Shown here: positions 1-8,775 of the stretch, piece after piece
Layout of the letters: every line of letters starts with the position of its first letter
How positions within the stretch are numbered: the stretch's first letter is position 1
From: Campylobacteraceae bacterium
Lineage (GTDB): Bacteria > Campylobacterota > Campylobacteria > Campylobacterales > Sulfurovaceae
Reading direction: 5' to 3'
Assembly (NCBI GenBank): GCA_027036015.1
Contig: JALVTH010000039.1
Span: 1-34,220 of the forward strand
DNA length: 34,220 bases
The notes under the pieces: model-generated
Database searches by the model: none
Seen by the model: the letters and a program-made list of their open reading frames with translations, nothing else
Told to the model about the DNA's origin: nothing
Position numbers and translations under genes: made by a program

Positions 1-6
1 AAGTCA

Positions 7-36
7 AAGCTAAAGAGATTAAATCTCTTCAGCTTT
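7..36. terminator. Bidirectional terminator-like hairpin after aclA
   Basis: Two arms of about 14 bases (7-20 and 22-35) pair with one mismatch. The stem overlaps the aclA stop codon (19-21). On the plus strand it is followed by a short T run, so it could also end a rightward gene lying outside the window. Confidence 0.5.
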
Positions 37-1836
37 TTGAACGTCATATAAAATATCATCCCACGGATGGCGATACATTGGCATTGCAAGGCGTTTTTCA
101 TCTAAGATATGTCCAATAAATCCAATAGTTCTACCTAAAATGAAGAATGCATTTAAAGTTCCAGATTTAATAAACTCATCAATTTCTTTTTCTCTATAAC
201 CTAAAGCTCTCCACATATCAACCATTAAAATACCAATAGTTCCATCAACATTTAAAATCAAGTTATCTTTTTTCGCAGTTGTTTCTTTTTCTACTTCTAA
301 TGCATAATCAAGCAATGAAGTTGATGGAAAAAATTCTGCTGCATATTTTTTAAGACCTTCAACTCTTTTATCTGGATTTCTAACTGATTTAATTCTATGC
401 CCAATTCCTGGGATTGGAATGCCTTGTTTTTTCATATATGCAACAAATTCTTTTGGAGACATATTATTATCGTATGCATATTTAAAATAATACGCTGCAC
501 CATCAATCGCGCCACCAAATCTTGGTCCAATTGTAAGTAAACCAGTAACCAAGCTCTCAACTACGCTTTTCCCCGCTCTTGCAGTAACTTTTGCGTTATG
601 TGCTCCAGATACTGCTGGTCCATGGTCAGCAACGGTTTTTAATACAGTTTCAATAAAATCAACCGCCCATCTTGGATAAACTTTTTTAAACCATAGAAGA
701 CTAATGACATCACCAATAGTTTTACCAGTATCAGGTGTTGCAACTGAACTAATAGGGAACCCTGCATATGTTGCTTCTTCTCCTCTATCATCACTAATAG
801 TACAAATAAAGTTTTTCGGTCTTCTATATTTTGGAATTTCTGGAACTGCTGGCTCTTCAATTTCGCTAATAACGCCTTCTTTTTTAAGTTTGTTATATAC
901 TTCGTTAATTACTTTTGGAAGATCGTTAAAACTTGTTGGAACATGAATTCCAGCTTCTCTCATTGCCGCATTTTTAGCCTCAGCTGTTTCTCTTTCTGCA
1001 TTAGCACTTGCACCAGCATGTCCAAATTGAACGCCGCTGCTAAAATGTTTAGCAATAGTTCCAATACACCATGCAATAATTGGTTTTTTAATTTTCCCTG
1101 ATTTTACGGCTTCGATAACTTTATATTCTTCAATACCACCAACTTCACCAAGTAAAATCATATATTTAACGTCTGGATTTTGCTCCATTCTTAATAAATG
1201 ATCAATAAATACGCTTCCTACATATCTATCACCACCAATAGCAACACCTTCTGCAATTCCATCTGCATTAAGTGCAATTATGTTTGAGAGTTCGTTAAAA
1301 AGCCCTCCACTTCTTGTTACAAGACCACAGCTTCCAGGTCTGTGAAGTTTACTTTTTACAATATTTTCAATCGTTCCACCAATATTTGCTACTTTAAAAG
1401 CACCTGGACTAATTGCACCAACGGTTGCTGGACCAATAATAGTAACACCTTCTTTTCTTGCGCGATGATTCATAATTCGAGCCAATCTTTCTGGAATACC
1501 TTCGGCGGTAATCATAATAACTCTAAAACCACCAATATCAAGTGCTTCCATTGTAACATCATAAGCTGTTCTAAAAGAAGCAAAGTTTAACAAAACATCT
1601 GCATTTGGATGAGCTGCTTTTGCCTCTTTAGTGCTTCTATAAACTGGTACCATAATTTCATCGGGACCATAAAAAAACTTTTCAAATTTATTTGAACTTG
1701 TTGGAGCAACGATTGCTGCAACTGATGGCTTTTCTCTTTGAATTACATAATCGTAATCAAGCATTCTTTGAATTGCACTTTTATTATTGTTCCAAAAAAT
1801 TGCTTGCGTATCTTTTGTAAATAATCTATTTTCCAT
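19..1836 (-). CDS. aclA: ATP-citrate lyase, large (alpha) subunit AclA
   Basis: The 605-aa product is the large subunit of two-gene ATP-citrate lyase, which cleaves citrate with ATP and CoA to acetyl-CoA and oxaloacetate, a key step of the reductive TCA cycle. The N-terminal half (about 1-330) is succinyl-CoA-synthetase alpha-like: it has a Rossmann CoA-binding region and the GHAGA motif whose His273 is the expected phosphohistidine. The C-terminal part (about 340-600) is citrate-synthase-like, with PGIGHRIKS near 475. The length matches the Chlorobium-type large subunit (about 608 aa). The ATG shares one base with the aclB stop (TAATG), so the two are co-transcribed and probably translationally coupled. 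The family assignment is firm; direct use in autotrophy is inferred from the pathway. Confidence 0.97.
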   Translation of the reverse strand: MENRLFTKDTQAIFWNNNKSAIQRMLDYDYVIQREKPSVAAIVAPTSSNKFEKFFYGPDEIMVPVYRSTKEAKAAHPNADVLLNFASFRTAYDVTMEALDIGGFRVIMITAEGIPERLARIMNHRARKEGVTIIGPATVGAISPGAFKVANIGGTIENIVKSKLHRPGSCGLVTRSGGLFNELSNIIALNADGIAEGVAIGGDRYVGSVFIDHLLRMEQNPDVKYMILLGEVGGIEEYKVIEAVKSGKIKKPIIAWCIGTIAKHFSSGVQFGHAGASANAERETAEAKNAAMREAGIHVPTSFNDLPKVINEVYNKLKKEGVISEIEEPAVPEIPKYRRPKNFICTISDDRGEEATYAGFPISSVATPDTGKTIGDVISLLWFKKVYPRWAVDFIETVLKTVADHGPAVSGAHNAKVTARAGKSVVESLVTGLLTIGPRFGGAIDGAAYYFKYAYDNNMSPKEFVAYMKKQGIPIPGIGHRIKSVRNPDKRVEGLKKYAAEFFPSTSLLDYALEVEKETTAKKDNLILNVDGTIGILMVDMWRALGYREKEIDEFIKSGTLNAFFILGRTIGFIGHILDEKRLAMPMYRHPWDDILYDVQKAEEI

Positions 1837-3158
1837 TATTTGTCTCCTTTATCAGCTTCGATAGCCATTCTAACGATGTCTGTAATGTGAGTTTCTGGTC
1901 CATAAACTTCAATGTATAGCCCAAGTTTTTCTGCAGCTTCTTTAATGTCTTTTAAACCTTTTTCATAATTTGGCCCGCCGCGTCTTACGTAGATTTTTAC
2001 GTTGTGTTCTTTTAATTTATCTGCATATTTTTCAAGTGCGTTAATAATTCCAGTAAAAGTTTTAGCAACATCAGTAAAGTTTGCAATTGCCCCACCAATA
2101 ATTAAAATTTTGCCTCTTGGATCTTTATGGCGAGTCATTAAATCAAAAATAGTTTCAGCATAAAACTGTGTCTCAGCAGTAGTTGGCCCACCTGAATATT
2201 CACCATAATTTGCTAAATCTTTAACTCCTGCTAAATCAGCGATGGTATCGGCATAAACAACACTTGCTCCACCACCTGCAACCATTGTCCAAATTCTACC
2301 CATTGGATTTAAGATAGTAAGTTTAAGCGAAGCTCCACTTTTTGCATCTGCTTCTGCAATAGCTTGTTCTTCTGGAGATTTTTCTTCCATACCAAAAGGA
2401 GTTGGAAACTCAATATCTCCCCACTTATCTTTCATTAAGAAGCCTGCTGTATCATCAAGGCGCGCAACTAAATCCAAAATTGCCATTTCATTATTATCAA
2501 GCATTACAATTGGGTTAATCTCAAGGTAAGCAAAGTGCAAATCTCTAAAAAATTTATAAAATGCAAACGCAAATGCAGCAAATTCAGCTTGTTTATCTTC
2601 TGGAATTTCACTTGGAATATTGGCTTTAATTGCTTTTTCAATATCGCTGTCACTTAAATCGATTGGAATTCTAACTTCATTTACTTTATCCCAATTCTCT
2701 TCTACTTCCATACCACCTTCGGCACTAAGATACAATACATCATCTTCTCCAACGGTCGTTGCCGCAATGTAATATTCTTGATCTTGAGTATGAGGCGTAA
2801 AAGGTTCTACAATAAAATGAGTTAGTCTTCCAGTTTGTCCAGAAAGAAGGGTTATATCGTGGCTTCTTTTCTCGTCAATCCATTTTGCGGCATCTTCAAG
2901 TGTTACGTCTCCAGGCTTATTTACTTTAAATAAAACAAGGCCGTTTTTCCCTCTTTTTCCAAAAAGCATATCAGGCTTTGCAACTAAAGGCTCTTGTTTA
3001 AGCCATTCAAAACCATGCTCATTTGCTTTTTGTTTTAACTCTTCTCCACTCGTTACTAAAACTGATTTAAAAGGATAGTGGAATCCATCAAAATATTCAT
3101 TCCAATGTTTAGCAAATAGTGCTTTACCATCATATTCGCGTATTGCTCTTTGAGCCAT
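1836..3158 (-). CDS. aclB: ATP-citrate lyase, small (beta) subunit AclB
   Basis: The 440-aa product is the ATP-grasp subunit partnering AclA. The N-terminal region (about 1-240) is ATP-grasp, containing YLEINPIVM, the metal/nucleotide-site signature shared with succinyl-CoA synthetase beta. The C-terminal region (about 270-435) is the ligase/CoA-binding-type domain, with a GGGASVVYAD stretch and a GGAIANFTDV loop. The ATG at 3158 has a strong AAGGAG ribosome-binding site (3164-3170 on the complement). The gene is first in the aclB-aclA operon. An AT-rich leader of about 110 bases upstream holds a possible -10 (3187-3192), but no convincing -35. At 440 aa it is somewhat longer than the roughly 400 aa of green sulfur bacterial AclB. 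Confidence 0.96.
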   Translation of the reverse strand: MAQRAIREYDGKALFAKHWNEYFDGFHYPFKSVLVTSGEELKQKANEHGFEWLKQEPLVAKPDMLFGKRGKNGLVLFKVNKPGDVTLEDAAKWIDEKRSHDITLLSGQTGRLTHFIVEPFTPHTQDQEYYIAATTVGEDDVLYLSAEGGMEVEENWDKVNEVRIPIDLSDSDIEKAIKANIPSEIPEDKQAEFAAFAFAFYKFFRDLHFAYLEINPIVMLDNNEMAILDLVARLDDTAGFLMKDKWGDIEFPTPFGMEEKSPEEQAIAEADAKSGASLKLTILNPMGRIWTMVAGGGASVVYADTIADLAGVKDLANYGEYSGGPTTAETQFYAETIFDLMTRHKDPRGKILIIGGAIANFTDVAKTFTGIINALEKYADKLKEHNVKIYVRRGGPNYEKGLKDIKEAAEKLGLYIEVYGPETHITDIVRMAIEADKGDK

Positions 3159-3271
3159 AAATTCTCCTTCTTAAGTTAATAAAAAAATCATATCATTTCA
3201 ATTATTTAAATTAAATAAGCTTGTTAAAAAGTTACAGGTAAAAAGCCTCTTTTGTGTATTTTAGAAACAAA

Positions 3272-4351
3272 TTAACGACATTTTTGCAGATGATAAAATC
3301 GATAAAGATGAATGTGGCGTCTTTGAAAATCGATAATACATTTTTTCTCTTTTGCTAATTGTGCAATTTTGTAAATTGAGCTATCTATTATTATAATTTT
3401 ACCTTTACTAAGATGTAAAATAGGATAATGAAGTGCTATTAAAAGAGTCTCTAAAAAAAGAAAAAAAACGACTACTTGACAAACTCTTACATAAATCGTG
3501 CGAAATTGAGGTAATCTAATTTCCATGCTTTTTTTCAAAGTAGATACAACTAAAATAGTGGCTGGAACAAGATAAACGGAAAAATCTGTAACTGCAATTT
3601 TTTGCCTGATTGAAAGAAGTAAAGAGAAAAAAAAGGCACTAAAACTGACATACCAGATACTATTTTTAGATTCTTTAATTAAATAACGATAAAGAGCGTA
3701 AATAAGAGCCAAAAGATAAAATGGACTAAATATAACTCCATATATTGCAAAAAGATCAACTAAATGCCCTTTGGGCACTCCTCCTATTTCGTAACGTTCA
3801 AAATAGAGACTTACAATCAATAAAACAAAATTAAAAACAGCAAAAAGATACTTTTTGCGAAAGTATCCATAAAAAAAGAAAGCTACATAAAGAGCAAATT
3901 GTGCCGTGGATGAGAAAAAAAGTAACATCAAAAATAAGCTTGCAAGAAAAAACTTTTCTTTTTCAATAAAAAAAAGCACACTCAAAGTAAATAGCATTGC
4001 ATAGCTTGCATAATTTGCAATAATAAACGAAACAAAAACACCAGGTATTAAAAGAAAAATGAGTGCCGATAAATAGACAAATTCTTCTTTATCAAGAAAT
4101 TTCTTAGCAAGTTTTATAAAGAAAAAAAGCGAAAATAAAGAGGCCAAGAAAAAAAGAAGTCGAATAGTTACTAAACTATGTGTTAAGGCATAAATTTTTT
4201 GAACCAAAAAAGTCGTAATTGAAGCTTTTTGCAAATACAAGAACGCTGCTTCTTTATGCGTTATAGGCGTAAAGACAAGTAAAATCAAAGTAATTACAAG
4301 ATAAAAAAAGAAAAAAGCAAAAAAAACCTTTTTCGAAACTAAGCAACGCAT
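3272..4351 (-). CDS. Polytopic membrane protein, possible GT-C-type glycosyltransferase
   Basis: The 359-aa, very Phe/Leu-rich protein has about nine to ten predicted membrane segments by eye: one at about 8-28, a dense series at about 62-270, and one at about 290-310. A short soluble tail of about 45 residues is rich in His and Arg. After the first membrane segment comes an extracytoplasmic loop containing THKEAAFLYL. This recalls the acidic first-loop motif of GT39/ArnT-like lipid-linked glycosyltransferases, but the match is weak and the protein is shorter than most of that family. Its ATG directly follows the stop codon of the amidotransferase gene with no gap, so it is the second gene of that operon; no metabolic link is obvious. 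The fold class is an inference. Confidence 0.7.
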   Translation of the reverse strand: MRCLVSKKVFFAFFFFYLVITLILLVFTPITHKEAAFLYLQKASITTFLVQKIYALTHSLVTIRLLFFLASLFSLFFFIKLAKKFLDKEEFVYLSALIFLLIPGVFVSFIIANYASYAMLFTLSVLFFIEKEKFFLASLFLMLLFFSSTAQFALYVAFFFYGYFRKKYLFAVFNFVLLIVSLYFERYEIGGVPKGHLVDLFAIYGVIFSPFYLLALIYALYRYLIKESKNSIWYVSFSAFFFSLLLSIRQKIAVTDFSVYLVPATILVVSTLKKSMEIRLPQFRTIYVRVCQVVVFFLFLETLLIALHYPILHLSKGKIIIIDSSIYKIAQLAKEKKCIIDFQRRHIHLYRFYHLQKCR

Positions 4352-4921
4352 TTATAATCGTAAAAAGTTATCTAAAATTTTATGACCATATTCACTCATA
4401 ATCGATTCTGGATGAAATTGCACTCCATAAATTGGTTTTCCTTTAATTTGTAAAGCCATAATTTCATTATCATCTTTGCTTAATGCAGTTACTTCGATAA
4501 TATCTGGTACACTTTCTTTTTGCACAACTAATGAGTGGTATCTTGTTTGGCGAAATTCACTTGGCAAATCCTCAAAAATTGGGCTTTCTTTAACTTTTTG
4601 AATTTGTGAAGTTTTGCCATGCATCATATTTTTAGCTCTTACAACTTTTGCTCCAAAAGCTTGTGCAATTGCTTGATGCCCTAAACATACACCAAAAATA
4701 GGTGTTGTATTACTAAAACTTTTAATCACTTCAAGCGTAACACCTGCATCATCTGGCGTTGAAGGTCCAGGAGAGAGAATAATTTTTGAAGGATGCAGTG
4801 CTTTAATCTCTTCTATACTTAATTCATCATTTCTAATTACTTTTAAATTGGCTCCAAGCTCTTTGCAATATTGCACGATATTATAGGTAAAACTATCATA
4901 ATTATCTATCATTAATACCAT
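4352..4921 (-). CDS. trpG: Glutamine amidotransferase, anthranilate/aminodeoxychorismate synthase component II
   Basis: The 189-aa class I glutamine amidotransferase supplies ammonia to a chorismate-using partner (TrpE or PabB). The catalytic triad is visible: Cys79 in GVCLGHQ, and His170 and Glu172 in FHPES. The N-terminal MIDNYDSFTYN and the SPGPSTPDDAG oxyanion region are typical. TrpG and PabA cannot be separated by sequence alone, and one protein often serves both roles. No trpE or pabB is in the window; the next gene is a membrane protein. The start ATG has a weak AAGAG site 5 bases upstream; a second ATG three codons in is the alternative. A TATAAT lies about 25 bases upstream. Confidence 0.93.
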   Translation of the reverse strand: MVLMIDNYDSFTYNIVQYCKELGANLKVIRNDELSIEEIKALHPSKIILSPGPSTPDDAGVTLEVIKSFSNTTPIFGVCLGHQAIAQAFGAKVVRAKNMMHGKTSQIQKVKESPIFEDLPSEFRQTRYHSLVVQKESVPDIIEVTALSKDDNEIMALQIKGKPIYGVQFHPESIMSEYGHKILDNFLRL

Positions 4922-4942
4922 TGAAACTCTTTTTTTCTTATA

Positions 4943-4948
4943 ATTATA
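4943..4948 (-). promoter_or_regulatory. Candidate -10 element for the trpG operon
   Basis: The minus strand reads GATATAAT here, 22 to 27 bases upstream of the trpG ATG, in AT-rich DNA without a clear -35. This is the usual look of Campylobacterota sigma-70 promoters. Confidence 0.45.
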
Positions 4949-5073
4949 TCCAAATTTTTTATAAAGCCAACTATGTTACCTTAAGTTTATATAAATAAAA
5001 ATCATTTGCTTTTTTTATTAATTTCATTTAAGTTTATGGTATCATTATAGTAACTAATTTGATAAGGGTGCAA

Positions 5074-5772
5074 ATGTATAAAATCGAGGAGATTCCACTT
5101 TTTGCAAAACTGAGCCCAAAAAATCTTGAAATTGTTAAGGATAATCTTTTTATCAAAGAGTACAAAAAAAATTCTATTGTCTTTTATGAAGGTGAAAAGG
5201 GAAACTCTTTGTATATTGTTCTTGAAGGAAGAGTAAAACTTTATAAAACTACACCAAAAGGAAATCATATTAATATTAATATCCTAAAAGCTCCATCACT
5301 CGTTGGTGAATTTGCCTGTTTTGAAGAAGCTCCTTTTCCTGCAACTTGTGAATTTCAAAGTGATGGTGTAATGGGAAAAATCTCATTTGATATTATTAAA
5401 AAACTATTATGTTATGAAGATGTTGCTTTAGCAATTATTAAGTCACTTACGGCAAAAGTAATGTTACTCTCAGCTTTAGTACACAAAGAAACTGTTTATT
5501 CATCTGAGGCAAAAGTTGCAGATATTTTAGTCAATAATATTGATGTATTTAAGCGTCTTAAGCATAGTGAAATAGCTGATATTTTAAATATGACACCAGA
5601 GACACTCTCAAGAATTTTATCTAAATTTAAAAAAGAAAAAATTATTGCAATGAACAAGCATGAAATTACTATTTTGCAACTTGATGCACTAAAAGAGATT
5701 TTGGAACACAATCAAATCAAAGAGTGTACAAACTGCATTGCCAATTTTAAAGCTCAAATGGGGCTTAGCTAA
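5074..5772 (+). CDS. Crp/Fnr-family transcriptional regulator
   Basis: The 232-aa protein has an N-terminal cyclic-nucleotide-binding-like beta-barrel (about 5-115) and a C-terminal winged helix-turn-helix (about 150-205), with recognition-helix stretch MTPETLSRILSKF at 173-185. There is no Fnr-type N-terminal cysteine cluster. Cysteines occur at 82, 92 and 113, and a CTNC pair (218 and 221) lies near the C-terminus. The HTH sequence ETLSR resembles the ExxSR of Crp/Fnr regulators of nitrosative or respiratory genes. An upstream in-frame TTG at 5059 exists, but AAGGG (5064-5068) sits 5 bases before ATG 5074, which decides the start. The PEBP gene follows 9 bases downstream. The target regulon is unknown. 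Confidence 0.9.
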   Translation: MYKIEEIPLFAKLSPKNLEIVKDNLFIKEYKKNSIVFYEGEKGNSLYIVLEGRVKLYKTTPKGNHININILKAPSLVGEFACFEEAPFPATCEFQSDGVMGKISFDIIKKLLCYEDVALAIIKSLTAKVMLLSALVHKETVYSSEAKVADILVNNIDVFKRLKHSEIADILNMTPETLSRILSKFKKEKIIAMNKHEITILQLDALKEILEHNQIKECTNCIANFKAQMGLS

Positions 5773-5781
5773 GGAGCACAA

Positions 5782-6276
5782 ATGAAAAAAGTTATTTTTT
5801 TGATAATATTTTCTCAAGTAATTTTTGCTTTTTCTATACAAGCTCCAAATTTTGCACCAAAAGTAAATAAAAAGTTTGTTTATAACCTTTGTGGTGGGCA
5901 AAATATTTCGCCAAAGATTATAGTTAAAGATATCCCAAAAGAGGCAAAATCTTTAGCTGTTACAATATTTGACCCCGACGCTCCACGAATTGGCGGATGG
6001 TGGCACTGGGCAGCTTTTAATCTGCCAGCTGGTAATGAAATAAAAGAGGGTATAAAAGCAGATGAATTTCTACAGTTAAAAAACGATTACGGCACGTTTG
6101 GCTACGGCGGCCCATGCCCGCCTCCAGGAAAACCGCACCGTTATATAATTACAGTTTATGCACTAAAAGATAAAGTGAGCTTTTCAAAAACCATCCCTAT
6201 AAAAAAAGCTTTAGAGTTAATTAAGCCTTTAATTATTAAAAAAGCTCAAATTGTAGGAAAGTATGGAAGAAATTAA
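5782..6276 (+). CDS. Exported PEBP / YbhB-YbcL (Raf kinase inhibitor-like) family protein
   Basis: The 164-aa protein has a Sec-type signal peptide (about 1-16, MKKVIF followed by a hydrophobic core), so it should be periplasmic. The phosphatidylethanolamine-binding-protein fold is shown by DPDAP at 64-68, WWHWAAFNLP around 73-82 and GPCPPPGKPHRY at 110-121. These conserved residues line the anion-binding pocket in the family. The biochemical role of bacterial PEBPs is not settled. It has a good AAGGAG site and starts 9 bases after the Crp/Fnr gene, so the two are probably co-transcribed. Its end overlaps the convergent Uma2 gene by 4 bases, leaving no room for a separate terminator. Confidence 0.92.
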   Translation: MKKVIFLIIFSQVIFAFSIQAPNFAPKVNKKFVYNLCGGQNISPKIIVKDIPKEAKSLAVTIFDPDAPRIGGWWHWAAFNLPAGNEIKEGIKADEFLQLKNDYGTFGYGGPCPPPGKPHRYIITVYALKDKVSFSKTIPIKKALELIKPLIIKKAQIVGKYGRN

Positions 6277-6815
6277 CTCTCTGCTTCAAAAACCTCTTTT
6301 AACTCAATATTTTCTTCTAAACACTCAATTGGCAATTCATCCTCTTGTCCAAAAGCGCCGGCATATTCATATTTGCCATTTTTTAAAATAAATTTTTCAA
6401 CAATTTTATACTCAATATTAACCAAAAAATACTCTTTAATAGCGCTTTTTTCATAAAGCTCTTTTTTTACTGTTTTATCTTTAAGAGCAGTAGATGGGGA
6501 TAAAACTTCAAAAATAGCACAAGGTTTTTCATCATCTTCGCAAAAAAGCATAATATCCGGCTGAACAATATTTATTTCATTATTAACTTCAAGCTTTAAA
6601 TCATAAGGAGCAACTCTTGGTAAACACTTTTGTTTGACTTTACTAAAAGTTTTTAATAGATAAAAAATATTTCCTACAATATCTTGATGCAAAGCACTTG
6701 CTCCTGCCATCATATAAATTTTTCCAAAAATAAGCTCTACACGCTCTTTTGTTGAATTAGCAATATCAAGATAATCTTGGTAAGAGTAATTTTCTAATAC
6801 TTTAGCTTCATCCAT
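6273..6815 (-). CDS. Uma2-family (DUF820) putative restriction-endonuclease-fold protein
   Basis: The 180-aa protein matches the Uma2/DUF820 family, which has a PD-(D/E)XK nuclease fold. The core is visible: QPDIML with Asp87, FEVLSPST with Glu103, a Lys-rich KDKTVKKELYE helix, then AIKEYFLVN. The N-terminal YSYQDYLDI and ERVELIFGKIYMMAGAS are also family-typical. The biological role of these proteins is largely unknown; they are abundant in cyanobacteria and scattered elsewhere, and are often thought to be transferred genes. It lies convergent to the PEBP gene and downstream of the 622-aa gene on the same strand. It has its own likely extended -10 promoter, so it need not depend on that gene. 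Confidence 0.88.
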   Translation of the reverse strand: MDEAKVLENYSYQDYLDIANSTKERVELIFGKIYMMAGASALHQDIVGNIFYLLKTFSKVKQKCLPRVAPYDLKLEVNNEINIVQPDIMLFCEDDEKPCAIFEVLSPSTALKDKTVKKELYEKSAIKEYFLVNIEYKIVEKFILKNGKYEYAGAFGQEDELPIECLEENIELKEVFEAES

Positions 6816-6840
6816 TTTAAGCCTTTGCTATTTTTTTCAT

Positions 6841-6849
6841 ATTATAGCA
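6841..6849 (-). promoter_or_regulatory. Extended -10 promoter for the Uma2-family gene
   Basis: The minus strand reads TGCTATAAT about 26 bases upstream of the Uma2 ATG (6815), an extended -10 element with the expected short leader. No clear -35 is seen. Confidence 0.5.
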
Positions 6850-6872
6850 TAAACTAATGCACTAAAGATTTT

Positions 6873-8741
6873 TTACTTTCCATATTTTTCAAAAACAAAA
6901 TTGCTAAGCCTCTCTTTTATTCCGCTACAGTTACAATATAGAGTTTCATCTTGCAATAGATTTTTAACTTCATTAATATCTAATTTCTCTTTAGAAGCTA
7001 TAGATATACTAAATATTGTTTCACTTTGCATATAAGCTTTTGCAGTTGTATAGAGTAAAAAGATATCTTGATTAACACTATTGTTATCAAAATAAAAAAC
7101 CTGACTTTTGTTGCTTTTTGTATCTTCTGCAACAATAATAGACTGCTCTTTATTTTTTATTAAAATGCCTTTTTCTATTATATTATTTTTGTAGCTAATG
7201 GTTACGCTATTATCTTCAAAAATTATTAACAAAAGCTCCCATAATTGCTGAGTGCCTTGTGTATATAAATACCAAGTATTATAAATATTCTCTTTTTTTG
7301 CACAAATTTTACTTTGTAAATCTTGCAATTTGGTAGCTAAGTATCTAAGCTCTGCAAAAAAGCTATCAATATATTCTACAAACTCTTTATCTGTAGAGTA
7401 TTTATAGATATTTTTATAAGAGCGGTTGGGTTTGTATAAAATAAAATCTCTTTTATTGTTATAAATAAACTCATTAGTTGTATAGTTTTTATCTATTTTA
7501 TCTTTGTGTATAAAGTAGATAGTTGCAACTTTCTCTAAAATAGATAGATTTTTCTTAAATGGTTCATTAAAATTTTTTGCACAAGAGTTAGTAATAAAGA
7601 TTATCTCTATCTCTATGCTTTTTTCATTAATATTTTTTAAAAGTGCTAAAATATTATTTGCATCTTTTGAGATGTAGTTAAAGATAAAATCTTTATTATA
7701 AATTGGCATTAGCATATATAACTTTATATATCTCTCATTTCTAAAAGAGAGTAATATACTCTTAAGACCTTGATAAAAACTACTTATATAAAACTCTTGA
7801 TTATTTTTTACCTTTTCAAAAATTTTAGTAACAGAGTGAAACTGCTCTTTTGCAAGACGATATTTAATATAATTAAAATCATTTTGAACCAAAATATTAA
7901 AAAAGCTATCTATTTTAAATATCTTATCGTAATATTTTGCAAAATGTCTATTTAAAATATTGCTTTGCTCTATTTCAAAATTAAAAATATTTTCATTAGC
8001 AAAGATAATCTCGCTTTGATTAAGCGTTAAGTATAAACTGTTTAAATCACTCTCGTTTGGTTTTTGTTGATATAAAGTAACCTTTTTTGCAACAGGAATT
8101 TTTTGATTAATATCTGATATTCCTATTGCAACACCAACCAACTCTTTAGATTTACTATTTAACATCTCTAAATTAAAAATAGCCATAATTTGGTCGCTAT
8201 CGTTGCTAAATTCTAAAATCAGCTTTTGCTCTTTAGTATATATCTGCCCACTATAATACGATTTATTTGGACTTTCTATATTATATAGCTTTATCTCTTG
8301 CCTTGTAGCCGAAGGCTTACTACTGCTATAAACAATTTGAAGCTGCTTAATATTAAATTTGTTTTGACTCTCTTGAGAGTAGTATAAAAAATATTCAAAT
8401 CTAAATTCATTATATGGATTATCAATTATATTAATATAGCTATTAACTCTTTGACAAAACTCTTCCAAAGAAATCTCTAAAAACTCCTCCCCGCTTTTAA
8501 AAAGAGGCTTGCCATCAATAGCGATTGTTTTATAGAACGGATACGAAAAATACTCTTTTTTAAATGCCCTTGGCTTGTAATCTTTATTTGATTTTCTTAA
8601 CCATTTATTCTGAATATGTATAGTCCTATGCTTTTTACTGGTTCCATTTTCAAAAAGCTCAACTAAAGCAGAAAGGTTTAATTTAGCTATATTTTTGTAA
8701 ATACATTCTATTTTTTGAGTAAAATTGTAACTCTTGTTCAT
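6873..8741 (-). CDS. Unrecognised 622-aa protein with a possible duplicated beta-rich domain
   Basis: I do not recognise the family. There is no signal peptide and no membrane segment, so it is probably cytoplasmic. Three parts can be seen. An N-terminal basic stretch (about 30-65, rich in Lys/Arg with KHRTIHIQNKWLRK) is followed by a beta-rich region (about 110-250). A central alternating alpha/beta region (about 300-460) contains hydrophobic strands such as YIKLYMLMPIYN and IEIEIIFITN, Rossmann-like in character. A second beta-rich region (about 490-600) repeats the first in outline: an aromatic-rich strand, a Gly-Ile turn followed by Lys, Gln and Ile/Leu strands, and an ending with GVAIG/FLLYTT-type strands. 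It has a strong GGGGAGGAG ribosome-binding site and is divergent from the giant lipoprotein, with operator-like repeats between. A ligand-sensing regulator is possible but unproved. Confidence 0.75.
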   Translation of the reverse strand: MNKSYNFTQKIECIYKNIAKLNLSALVELFENGTSKKHRTIHIQNKWLRKSNKDYKPRAFKKEYFSYPFYKTIAIDGKPLFKSGEEFLEISLEEFCQRVNSYINIIDNPYNEFRFEYFLYYSQESQNKFNIKQLQIVYSSSKPSATRQEIKLYNIESPNKSYYSGQIYTKEQKLILEFSNDSDQIMAIFNLEMLNSKSKELVGVAIGISDINQKIPVAKKVTLYQQKPNESDLNSLYLTLNQSEIIFANENIFNFEIEQSNILNRHFAKYYDKIFKIDSFFNILVQNDFNYIKYRLAKEQFHSVTKIFEKVKNNQEFYISSFYQGLKSILLSFRNERYIKLYMLMPIYNKDFIFNYISKDANNILALLKNINEKSIEIEIIFITNSCAKNFNEPFKKNLSILEKVATIYFIHKDKIDKNYTTNEFIYNNKRDFILYKPNRSYKNIYKYSTDKEFVEYIDSFFAELRYLATKLQDLQSKICAKKENIYNTWYLYTQGTQQLWELLLIIFEDNSVTISYKNNIIEKGILIKNKEQSIIVAEDTKSNKSQVFYFDNNSVNQDIFLLYTTAKAYMQSETIFSISIASKEKLDINEVKNLLQDETLYCNCSGIKERLSNFVFEKYGK

Positions 8742-8775
8742 TTTATCTCCTCCTCCCCTAAGTAGAAAATAATTT

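Noticed and set aside
4981-5037. Direct repeat TTAAGTTTAT (4981-4990 and 5028-5037) in the trpG/Crp-Fnr gap
   Set aside because: The word is short and AT-rich, so two copies could be chance. It is not symmetric enough for a Crp/Fnr site.
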